From contig JALRFC010000065.1 in assembly GCA_023253875.1 (NCBI GenBank), positions 1-8,425 of the forward strand: a stretch of DNA of 8,425 bases, given 5' to 3'. The notes beneath the pieces are model-generated. The model made no database searches, was not told where the DNA came from, and saw nothing but the letters and a program-made list of their open reading frames with translations. Shown one piece after another: positions 1-6,286 of the stretch. A program made the translations under genes and the position numbers. Every line of letters begins with the position of its first letter. The stretch's first letter is position 1. The stretch is from Candidatus Kapaibacterium sp. GTDB taxonomy: Bacteria > Bacteroidota > Ignavibacteria > Kapaibacteriales > UBA961.

Positions 1-2022
1 CGCATTGTTTAATCGAACCACTGCTTCAGCTGCATCGGCCAACATGAGAATACCTGTTTCTTTTGTATTTGGCTTCGGACCTTCATATCTATAGTCTTCC
101 TCTTTTACTATTGTTGGACCTTCACCACGTTGAGACAACTCAATTGCTTTTGCATAAAAATGTTTCACTAGCATTGTACCATGATGCATTGGAATAAAGT
201 CAATGATTCTTTGTGGCAGTTTATATTCTTTCGCAAGTCCAATCCCATCTTGAACATGTTCCTTAATGATGGAAGCACTCTTCTTTGGAGGTAAATGATT
301 ATGCTTATTTTCAATATTAATCTGATTTTCAACATAATATTCAGCTTTTGGAATTTTACCAATATCATGATACAATGCACCAACTTTTGCAAGCAAAGCA
401 TTTGCATGAATTGCATGAGCAGCGCTTTCAGCAAGTCTGGCAATCGTCATTGTATGCTGAAATGTACCGGGAGCCTTTTCATTCATTTCAATCAATAATG
501 GATGTTCCAATGAATCATATTCATCAATCTTCAAATCCGTGGTTACCGGGAATACTCTTTCGATGAGATATAAAACCCCAAAAGTGAAAATAGGTGAAAA
601 CACAGCATTGATACCTGCAACTATCAATTGTGGATAGATTTCAGTCCAGCTCAATGATCTTTCTGCACCAATAGAAGCAATACTCACAGACATACCTAAA
701 AATACATATGCAATGGAGGTGAATAGCTGGGTTCTTGCTTGGATATCTCTTACACTATATGCAGCCACCATTCCACCAATCATCATGGCAAGTCCAACCG
801 AATAGTCACTACCTCGTACCCCGGCAATAAGGAGTGACATGACAACTGTACTATAAAAGGCAGTTCTAGAGTCGAACAATATTGCTATCAGCATGGACAA
901 AGCAGGCACTATCACAGCATATTCCAAAGGATATGTACTATTCATATAGACAGTGAGCCATGAAAAGATGGGCGCAATGAGAATGATGCCCAATAAACCG
1001 AATAACTGTTGATGATGCGCAAAAATGATTGGTCTGATAAAGTATAAGTAGAGTATCATCATGGAAAAAATGAGCAAGGAATGCCCGATGCTTCCAAGAA
1101 GTATGCTCCAAGAATATGTGGTTACATCAGAATTCCCCCTATTATTTACATAAGACTGAACTTTCAAAGCAGACATGCGATCAAATCGCTCACCTTTTCT
1201 AATCAACACTTCACCTGTTCGAACAATCCCGAGTGTTCTAGGTATGGAAGCAAGCCTATTGACTTTTAACTCCTGAGTCAATGTCTTGGATACCTCATAA
1301 CGAGGTCTCAAAACTCCTATCAAAATATTCACGACAAGTTCAGTTTCCTGCATTTTCAATTTATCAGCAAATAATTCCGACAATTGATTTCTCATTTGTG
1401 AGGAATCAGCAAATGATGATTTCACCATTGGCATGTCAATCCCCTTTTCAGATCGAATGAACACTGTATCGGTGAGCATTGGGATAATACCGGATATCAA
1501 AGGCTTCCTTTCATAATAGGTATTGATGAGTTCTGACCTATACTTCTGTATAATCTGAGTGATGGTCGATCTCTTTTGCTGTGAAAATGAAAGAAGCATT
1601 TTAGTTGCATTATCATTCAGAATACCGGACTCCTGCAATTTCCCCTCTGATATCTGCAACAGTGCAGCAACTTTTGCTTCTGCTTCAGACCTAGCATTTG
1701 GGATCTCTACACAGATTGTAGGGGTTGATTGCAGAACTTTCTCTTTTTCACGTTCAATCTCAGACTCAGGTCTTATGATTGCAAAGGGAAATTCAGCTTT
1801 GATGCTCTCATTCATCCAAAGAACACCAATATTTACCTGTCGTACATCTTCGCCATTTTCATTGATGGCTCTTTGATTTGGGAAAAGAAATCCAGTGAGG
1901 ACGACTATCAGAAACATGAAGATTATGCGGACACTTTTCTGCGAGAAAAATGATCTCTCAATGACATGTTCCTGATGTTCAGCGCTCTTCAATTGTTCAA
2001 ACAGAGTTTTTTGTTTTGCCAT
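1..2022 (-). CDS. pgpH: 7TM-HD family cyclic-di-AMP phosphodiesterase, PgpH type (3' end beyond the window)
   Basis: The reading frame starts at ATG 2022-2020 and stays open for 674 codons to the left edge, so the C-terminus (roughly the last 100 residues by family length) is missing. Seen in order: a cytoplasmic lead, one membrane helix at about residues 31-48, an extracytoplasmic region to about 300 that ends in the family-like stretch GIVRTGEVLIRKGERF (265-280), a run of hydrophobic helices at about 304-488, then a cytoplasmic HD domain. HD metal-ligand motifs are visible: H523 (QHTMTIAR), H552-D553 (YHDIGK), a second GKIPKAEYYVENQ-like stretch, and H613-H614-G-T. This is the 7TMR-HDED / 7TM-HD architecture. 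In characterised members it hydrolyses c-di-AMP to pApA at the inner membrane; that activity is inferred here from family. The start has no strong Shine-Dalgarno and lies 9 bases after the stop of the upstream barrel gene, suggesting one transcript and possible translational coupling. No frame disruption was seen. Confidence 0.93.
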   Translation of the reverse strand, partial: MAKQKTLFEQLKSAEHQEHVIERSFFSQKSVRIIFMFLIVVLTGFLFPNQRAINENGEDVRQVNIGVLWMNESIKAEFPFAIIRPESEIEREKEKVLQSTPTICVEIPNARSEAEAKVAALLQISEGKLQESGILNDNATKMLLSFSQQKRSTITQIIQKYRSELINTYYERKPLISGIIPMLTDTVFIRSEKGIDMPMVKSSFADSSQMRNQLSELFADKLKMQETELVVNILIGVLRPRYEVSKTLTQELKVNRLASIPRTLGIVRTGEVLIRKGERFDRMSALKVQSYVNNRGNSDVTTYSWSILLGSIGHSLLIFSMMILYLYFIRPIIFAHHQQLFGLLGIILIAPIFSWLTVYMNSTYPLEYAVIVPALSMLIAILFDSRTAFYSTVVMSLLIAGVRGSDYSVGLAMMIGGMVAAYSVRDIQARTQLFTSIAYVFLGMSVSIASIGAERSLSWTEIYPQLIVAGINAVFSPIFTFGVLYLIERVFPVTTDLKIDEYDSLEHPLLIEMNEKAPGTFQHTMTIARLAESAAHAIHANALLAKVGALYHDIGKIPKAEYYVENQINIENKHNHLPPKKSASIIKEHVQDGIGLAKEYKLPQRIIDFIPMHHGTMLVKHFYAKAIELSQRGEGPTIVKEEDYRYEGPKPNTKETGILMLADAAEAVVRLNNA

Positions 2023-2031
2023 AATGGTACT

Positions 2032-2853
2032 CTAGAGTTGATTCGGACAATATCGCATGGACAAATGCCAAGAATAGCCCAATTGTATGTGATTGAACAT
2101 AGTAGCTTGCACAAAAATATCATCTATCAGCATACTCAACCCAATAGAACCCGAAGAATGTGGAATTGAGAAACCAATAATTGTTCTGATTTGAGGCAAG
2201 AGATTCCAAGAAATCATAGGCTTCATTCCGGATGACAATTCACTCGCCACGATGTCAATATCAAGCGCAATATCATCTATCGGCTTCCATCCAAGTCCAA
2301 CTGTTAGAAAAGGTTGCGTCATACTTGCCATAAATTCTTCATTTATCATCATCGGATAGTGAAAGAGAATTCCTGTTCTACAGTATTCAAATGGAATAAA
2401 CATTGCCCCGATGCCTATATCCAATTCCGTACAATGAAGAATTCCATCTGCGAATGCAATGAATTCAGTTTGAAGACCAATCCCCGGAATAATGGGTGCA
2501 TCATGGATATTCCAAGCAGTGGAAATATTGCATCTCATTATGGACAATTGATGAATCTTCTGTACATCGGTTTGTATATGCAGAGCCATGAAACTTGTAT
2601 CAATATACCTTCCACAGAGGGCTAACCTTGTCAACTCAGGTATTCCCAATGGTGATGGACTGAGTGAAATGCCATAATGATCGCATGAATCTATCATGGA
2701 AAGTGAAGGATGAATATGTCCACAATGAATAGTATTCGTCATTCCCATCAAATTTTGATGTATTTCTGAACCACCCATTTGACCATACATGATAATTCCC
2801 ATAAAATAGTTGCCGATGGCTCCCAAGCATAGTATTTTCGCAAGCGTAAACAT
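2032..2853 (-). CDS. Predicted outer-membrane beta-barrel protein (PorV/UPF0164-like fold), unnamed
   Basis: A 273-residue protein. Residues 1-25 form a weak signal peptide (hydrophobic, one Lys at 6, possible cleavage near MYG-Q). The mature start MGGSE followed later by HPSLSMID and YGISLSPSPLGIPEL (60-74) resembles the MGG...NPA...SPSPFGLPEL N-terminus of outer-membrane barrels common in Ignavibacteria/Kapabacteria. The C-terminal third (about 183-267) shows alternating strands of the type LTVGLGWKP, ALDIDIV, IRTIIGFSIP, GSIGLSMLID and IQLGYSWHLSMRY, as in the ends of PorV/PorP-like barrels. I do not recognise a named orthologue, and its cargo or partner is unknown. Oddities: the usual NPA Asn is His48, and there are 8 Cys and 13 His, many in residues 43-59. 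The start at 2853 is supported by AGGGGG just upstream and by the signal peptide. It is first in a minus-strand pair with pgpH. Confidence 0.75.
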   Translation of the reverse strand: MFTLAKILCLGAIGNYFMGIIMYGQMGGSEIHQNLMGMTNTIHCGHIHPSLSMIDSCDHYGISLSPSPLGIPELTRLALCGRYIDTSFMALHIQTDVQKIHQLSIMRCNISTAWNIHDAPIIPGIGLQTEFIAFADGILHCTELDIGIGAMFIPFEYCRTGILFHYPMMINEEFMASMTQPFLTVGLGWKPIDDIALDIDIVASELSSGMKPMISWNLLPQIRTIIGFSIPHSSGSIGLSMLIDDIFVQATMFNHIQLGYSWHLSMRYCPNQL

Positions 2854-2876
2854 ATTCCCCCTATCAAGGTGATTAC
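2854..2876. promoter_or_regulatory. 23-base divergent intergenic region holding two back-to-back ribosome-binding sites
   Basis: This gap separates two start codons facing away from each other. On the minus strand, AGGGGG (complement of 2857-2862) sits 3 bases before the barrel ATG. On the plus strand, AAGGTG (2866-2871) sits 5 bases before the porD-like ATG. These two sites occupy most of the gap, so neither promoter can fit; both must lie inside the opposite gene. One weak sigma70-like candidate for the plus-strand unit is TTGCCG at 2810-2815 and TATTTT at 2833-2838 with a 17-base spacer. Each hexamer matches consensus at only 4 of 6 bases, so that is a guess. Confidence 0.6.
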
Positions 2877-3776
2877 ATGCGAACTTTCATAATTTGCGCC
2901 ATATTTTGTGTACTGCAATATATACCGACTCTTCATGCACAAGAGATTGAGCTGCAAGTCAATGTGGATTTGAAGAATATCTCATTTGACAATCGCATTG
3001 ATATACAAAATCTTCGGCAAGACATCATCAATTATGTTAATAATCAGCGGTATTCCGAAACAGATTGGGATAAACCAAAAGTACCAGTAGATATCGGCAT
3101 AACGATTACTTCTCGTGGACCAAATAATACCTATAGTGGAATTTTGACTGTCATGTCTTATACCGTGCTTGAAGATGGCTCAAAATCTATTCTCATGCGG
3201 GCCATGGACAAACAATGGACTTTTGAATATGCTCCGGGGAATATGATGTCCTTTCAAGCAAATAGATTCAATGCATTATCATCCCCAATTGACTATTATT
3301 TGCTCCTTTCAATCGGCATGTTCTTAGATACTTTCGCCGAACTTGATGGCACACCATTCTATGAAAAAGCGAAAGTCATTTGTCGAGCAGGTGCGGGTGC
3401 AAATGTGACCGGATATCCCACAACACCTGATCCATCCGTACCTTCAAAACTCGGATTGGCAACAGAAGCTTCAGACCTACTCTATGAAGAATTTCGAAGA
3501 CTTATCTTCTCTTATCATTTTGATGGCTTGGAAGCTGTAAATAAAGACAAATCACAAGGTTTACCTCTCCTTGCCACAATCATTGAACAAATGGCACAAT
3601 TCAAAAAATCAAAAGTGACAATGAGAAGTCAATTCATGGAGACTTTTTTTAATTCAAAATTCCAAGAGTTGGCGGATATATTTAAGGGCTATTCAGATAC
3701 AGGTGTATTCACGAATCTCTCGCAATTGGACCCAGCAAATTCAACAGTATATCAAGCCGCACAGGAGAATAGATGA
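2877..3776 (+). CDS. porD: DUF4835 family protein, type IX secretion system PorD-like
   Basis: A 299-residue protein, the usual length of the DUF4835 family. Residues 1-21 are a signal peptide (hydrophobic core IICAIFCVLQYIP, cleavage LHA-QE), so it acts beyond the inner membrane. Family-like features: an N-terminal beta region (IELQVNVDLKNI), a stretch around 120-160 with PIDYYLLLSIGMFLDTFAEL followed by DGTPFYEKA, a helical C-terminal half, and the closing LDPANSTVYQ. DUF4835 proteins are widespread in Bacteroidota and, as I recall, carry the name PorD as a type IX secretion component; the exact mechanism is not established from sequence. The start is supported by AAGGTG 5 bases upstream and by the signal peptide placement. 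Its TGA stop overlaps the next gene's ATG by 4 bases. It leads a four-gene plus-strand unit and diverges from the barrel gene on the other strand. Confidence 0.8.
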   Translation: MRTFIICAIFCVLQYIPTLHAQEIELQVNVDLKNISFDNRIDIQNLRQDIINYVNNQRYSETDWDKPKVPVDIGITITSRGPNNTYSGILTVMSYTVLEDGSKSILMRAMDKQWTFEYAPGNMMSFQANRFNALSSPIDYYLLLSIGMFLDTFAELDGTPFYEKAKVICRAGAGANVTGYPTTPDPSVPSKLGLATEASDLLYEEFRRLIFSYHFDGLEAVNKDKSQGLPLLATIIEQMAQFKKSKVTMRSQFMETFFNSKFQELADIFKGYSDTGVFTNLSQLDPANSTVYQAAQENR

Positions 3777-4834
3777 GCTCAATCCTCTTTGATGTCAGAA
3801 GTGATACAGTCACCAAACCTACTCCTGAAATGCGGAAAGCAATGGCAGAGGCCGAAGTGGGAGATGATGTCTATGCAGAAGATCCAACCGTCAATAGACT
3901 TCAATCTGAAATCGCTGCTTTGTTTGGAAAAGAATCCGCTCTATTCGTTCCTTCAGGTGTAATGGGTAATCAAGTTGCAATTGCCATTCATACACAGAGA
4001 AGCGATGAAATCATTGTGGAATCCGAATCGCACATTTTTCATTATGAAACAGCAGCACCTGCCATCATCGCTGGAGTACAGATGTATTGTATCCCATCTG
4101 AGAAAGGAGAAATATCCTCATCAGCAATCGGCGAAGCGATAAGACCGGGAGACTATTATTTCCCTAAGACATCTTTGATTTGTATTGAACAAACGCATAA
4201 TAGGCATGGTGGAACTGTGCTATCGATGGAATCAATACAAGATATTTCATCCTTTGCTTCTTCGAAGAATCTACCCCTTCATTGCGATGGTGCTCGCATT
4301 TGGAATGCTTGTGCAGAGTCCGGAATTGCACCTCATGAATATGCACGACATTTGGATACACTCTCCGTGTGCTTATCCAAAGGTCTAGGAGCGCCTGCCG
4401 GCTCAGTATTTATAGGTTCAAAAGACCAAGTGGACTATGCGAGACATTGGAGAAAACTACTTGGTGGTGGTATGAGACAATCCGGGATTCTTGCTGCTGC
4501 AGGTTTATATGCTTTGGAACATCATAGACAACATCTCAAAGAAGATCATGAAAAAGCAAGATTATTCGCAAAGATCATTCTTGAGAATACATCATGCATA
4601 CTTGCAAATTCAAGTGGAATGGTTGAAACAAATATTCTGATCATTGATTGTGGTCAGGAATGTGATCCCATTTCTTTGAAACATGAATGTTCGAAGAATG
4701 GATTGGAAATTTCCTCAGGAAGAGGTCAATGTCTCCGAGCAGTTTTTCATAGAGATATTTCTCTTGCTGATACAACGAAAGCGGCAATGATATTCATTGA
4801 GAGTTTTGAACGCATCATGGAACAATGTTCATGA
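3773..4834 (+). CDS. ltaE: Low-specificity L-threonine aldolase (PLP enzyme)
   Basis: A 353-residue fold-type I PLP enzyme of the threonine aldolase/beta-eliminating lyase family, complete and of normal length. It cleaves L-threonine or L-allo-threonine to glycine and acetaldehyde in the cytoplasm. Visible landmarks: the N-terminal FDVRSDTVTKPTPEMR (R9, S10, D11), GDDVYAEDPTVNRLQ, FVPSGVMGNQVAI (phosphate-binding loop, S61-G62), SHIFHYE with H87 expected to stack on PLP, D172-G-A-R175 (Asp to the pyridine nitrogen), the Schiff-base lysine K203 in CLSKGLGAPAGS, GGGMRQSG (R235), and substrate carboxylate arginine R322 in LRAVFHRD. The start is backed by AGGAG at 3763-3767, 5 bases upstream. It overlaps the preceding gene by 4 bases (ATGA) and the next by 10, indicating co-translation. 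Why an amino-acid enzyme sits between envelope genes is not clear; shared function is not implied. Confidence 0.95.
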   Translation: MSSILFDVRSDTVTKPTPEMRKAMAEAEVGDDVYAEDPTVNRLQSEIAALFGKESALFVPSGVMGNQVAIAIHTQRSDEIIVESESHIFHYETAAPAIIAGVQMYCIPSEKGEISSSAIGEAIRPGDYYFPKTSLICIEQTHNRHGGTVLSMESIQDISSFASSKNLPLHCDGARIWNACAESGIAPHEYARHLDTLSVCLSKGLGAPAGSVFIGSKDQVDYARHWRKLLGGGMRQSGILAAAGLYALEHHRQHLKEDHEKARLFAKIILENTSCILANSSGMVETNILIIDCGQECDPISLKHECSKNGLEISSGRGQCLRAVFHRDISLADTTKAAMIFIESFERIMEQCS

Positions 4835-5304
4835 ATGCAAAGGATCAAACACTGAATGGAATTGAGCTTGACAAATTTCACCATAGATTGTCAGGAAGAG
4901 TGAAGACCTTTGAGGTAGACAGACAGAACATTGTACATAATATCATTTATCTCTATTGGCTTGAAGAAGCAAGAGTTGAGTATGTTAGAGCATTAGGTAT
5001 TCCAATGGATGAAAGAACCTTCATTGACACATATCGCTTTGTGATCGCAAAAACAGAGATCAATTATATTGCTCCTGCACTGTTTGATAGTCATTATGAA
5101 GTTTTGACGAGAATCTCACATATTGGCACATCCTCTTTCATTTTTGATCAATTGATACTGTCTATTCCTGAGAATAGATTACTCTTGACAGCGCAATCTG
5201 TGCTGGTGCAATTGCATCCTATAACACATGAAAGTATGCCTATTGACAATGCCTATAGAGCACTCGTGGGTAGTTTTGAACAATTGGATTTTATGCAAGG
5301 ATAA
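4825..5304 (+). CDS. Hotdog-fold acyl-CoA thioesterase (4-hydroxybenzoyl-CoA thioesterase/YbgC-like)
   Basis: A 159-residue single hotdog domain; the likely role is hydrolysis of an acyl-CoA or acyl-ACP, substrate unknown. The helix-entry motif is clear: residues 31-50 carry D32, V37-H38-N39, Y42, W45 and EEAR (47-50), matching the D-x-x-x-x-V-x-x-N-x-x-Y-x-x-x-x-E pattern, followed by VEYVRALGI. The rest (AKTEINYIAPALF, EVLTRISHIGTSSFIFDQ, LTAQSVLVQL) supplies the strands of the fold. Asp32 is the expected catalytic or positioning acid, but the Gly usually three residues later is Asn35. Start choice: ATG 4825 gives a 10-base overlap with the aldolase; ATG 4831, two codons in, gives a classical 4-base ATGA overlap and sits at a better distance from GGA at 4819-4821, so it may be the true start. 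No strong Shine-Dalgarno suggests coupling to the aldolase. Confidence 0.87.
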   Translation: MFMNAKDQTLNGIELDKFHHRLSGRVKTFEVDRQNIVHNIIYLYWLEEARVEYVRALGIPMDERTFIDTYRFVIAKTEINYIAPALFDSHYEVLTRISHIGTSSFIFDQLILSIPENRLLLTAQSVLVQLHPITHESMPIDNAYRALVGSFEQLDFMQG

Positions 5305-5308
5305 TTGA

Positions 5309-6280
5309 ATGAAATTGATCGGATTATTCACTGTTTCAATCCTTCAAGCAATGATCGGAATGACAATTGTTCATGCACAAGATGAACAGCCCTCTTGGTA
5401 TATCGGTCCATATGGTGCTATTATGCAAAGCATACATACCACCGGTTTCAAGGATATTCCTGGTTATCCAACCTGTTGTTTTTCAGAACGATCAGGAACC
5501 GGAATTGGATATGATATCGGTATGCTTCTTCGATTCCCACTGAATGAACAATTTAGCTTTCGGATCTTTGGTGGCGTCAATAATCCTGGAGCAACAATCT
5601 CAAGTGATGAAAAAATCGGAAATCAATTTATACGCAATACACAATTTCCTTTTGACACCATAGCTCGTGATATCATAGTTCGTCATTCGATCGAAGCTAT
5701 GCTCATGCACATTGCAATTCGACCAACACTTTCATATGCATTATCAATAGGTGGGGACTTATCTCTTGGGCTAGGTATGAATTATGTCATGAGTCAATCA
5801 TTCTCTCAACAAGAAGCACTCATTTCTCCGGATAATGTTGCCTTCATTAATGGCAGAGGCATTCGCAATGATACTACAGGTTCAATTCCGGATCTTTCAA
5901 CATTGCAAACTACATTGACATTGGCTTATTCATATGATCTCCCTATTTCACAAACTTCCCTTCTTGTTCCATATATTGAGTATCACCATCCATTGCAAAG
6001 TCTCACTTCCTATGACTGGAATATTGAAAGGATACAATTAGGATTGGCACTTCAATTTGGTATTGTACCAAAGAAAGATCCGATTATCATTATAGATACA
6101 GTGTACAGAAGAGATACCATCATTTCACATTCACCAATCGCAGTAACAAACCCAACTGTATTGAATGAGCGTCAACAAGGATATATCAGAGGGCAGATCA
6201 ATAATGATATTCGTAGAGATACCATTATGATTAGCGAGACATATATCACCACAACATTCACTCCTCCGAGATATAAGTGA
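5309..6280 (+). CDS. OmpA-type envelope protein, N-terminal half: signal peptide, beta-barrel and linker (ends at an in-frame TGA)
   Basis: A 323-residue frame with a strong ribosome-binding site (AAGGAT, 5297-5302, 6 bases from ATG) and a clear signal peptide (MKLIGLFTVSILQAMIGM..., cleavage about VHA-QDE at 23). The mature part opens WYIGPYGAIMQSIH, then GFKDIPGYPTCCF with paired Cys, then GTGIGYDIGMLLRFPLNEQFSFRIFGGV, alternating strands typical of an outer-membrane barrel of OmpA proteins from the Ignavibacteria/Kapabacteria branch. Strands continue through YIEYHHPLQSL and QLGLALQFGIVPKK (to about 255). The tail (256-323) is a periplasmic linker with a repeated RRDTI(I/M) motif (near residues 269-273 and 299-303). 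No OmpA peptidoglycan domain is present before the stop. The missing C-terminal part follows at once in the same frame, so this is best seen as the first half of an interrupted gene. It starts 4 bases after the thioesterase stop. Confidence 0.85.
   Translation: MKLIGLFTVSILQAMIGMTIVHAQDEQPSWYIGPYGAIMQSIHTTGFKDIPGYPTCCFSERSGTGIGYDIGMLLRFPLNEQFSFRIFGGVNNPGATISSDEKIGNQFIRNTQFPFDTIARDIIVRHSIEAMLMHIAIRPTLSYALSIGGDLSLGLGMNYVMSQSFSQQEALISPDNVAFINGRGIRNDTTGSIPDLSTLQTTLTLAYSYDLPISQTSLLVPYIEYHHPLQSLTSYDWNIERIQLGLALQFGIVPKKDPIIIIDTVYRRDTIISHSPIAVTNPTVLNERQQGYIRGQINNDIRRDTIMISETYITTTFTPPRYK
6278..6280 (+). other. Single in-frame TGA interrupting a 715-codon OmpA-type gene
   Basis: The codons run TAT AAG TGA AAT ATT ATG GTA TAT GGT. 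Positions 5309 and 6287 share a frame, and the only stop between 5309 and the TAG at 7454-7456 is this TGA, which would be codon 324. TGA ends at least two well-supported genes here (3774-3776 and 4832-4834), so the genetic code is not reassigned. Confidence 0.9.
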
Positions 6281-6286
6281 AATATT

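Noticed and set aside
168..443. Minus-strand open frame of 91 codons in another frame of pgpH
   Set aside because: The real frame there carries the HD-domain residues (H523, H552-D553, H613); this one is a shadow.
1559..1876. Plus-strand open frame of 105 codons
   Set aside because: It is antisense to the pgpH extracytoplasmic domain, which is clearly coding; no domain is visible in it.
2314..2625. Plus-strand open frame of 103 codons inside the minus-strand barrel gene
   Set aside because: It lacks a ribosome-binding site and recognisable features, while the opposite strand carries a signal peptide and barrel pattern.
6278..6280. Genetic code with TGA as a sense codon
   Set aside because: TGA ends the porD-like and threonine aldolase genes at the expected family lengths, with the next genes starting at those points.
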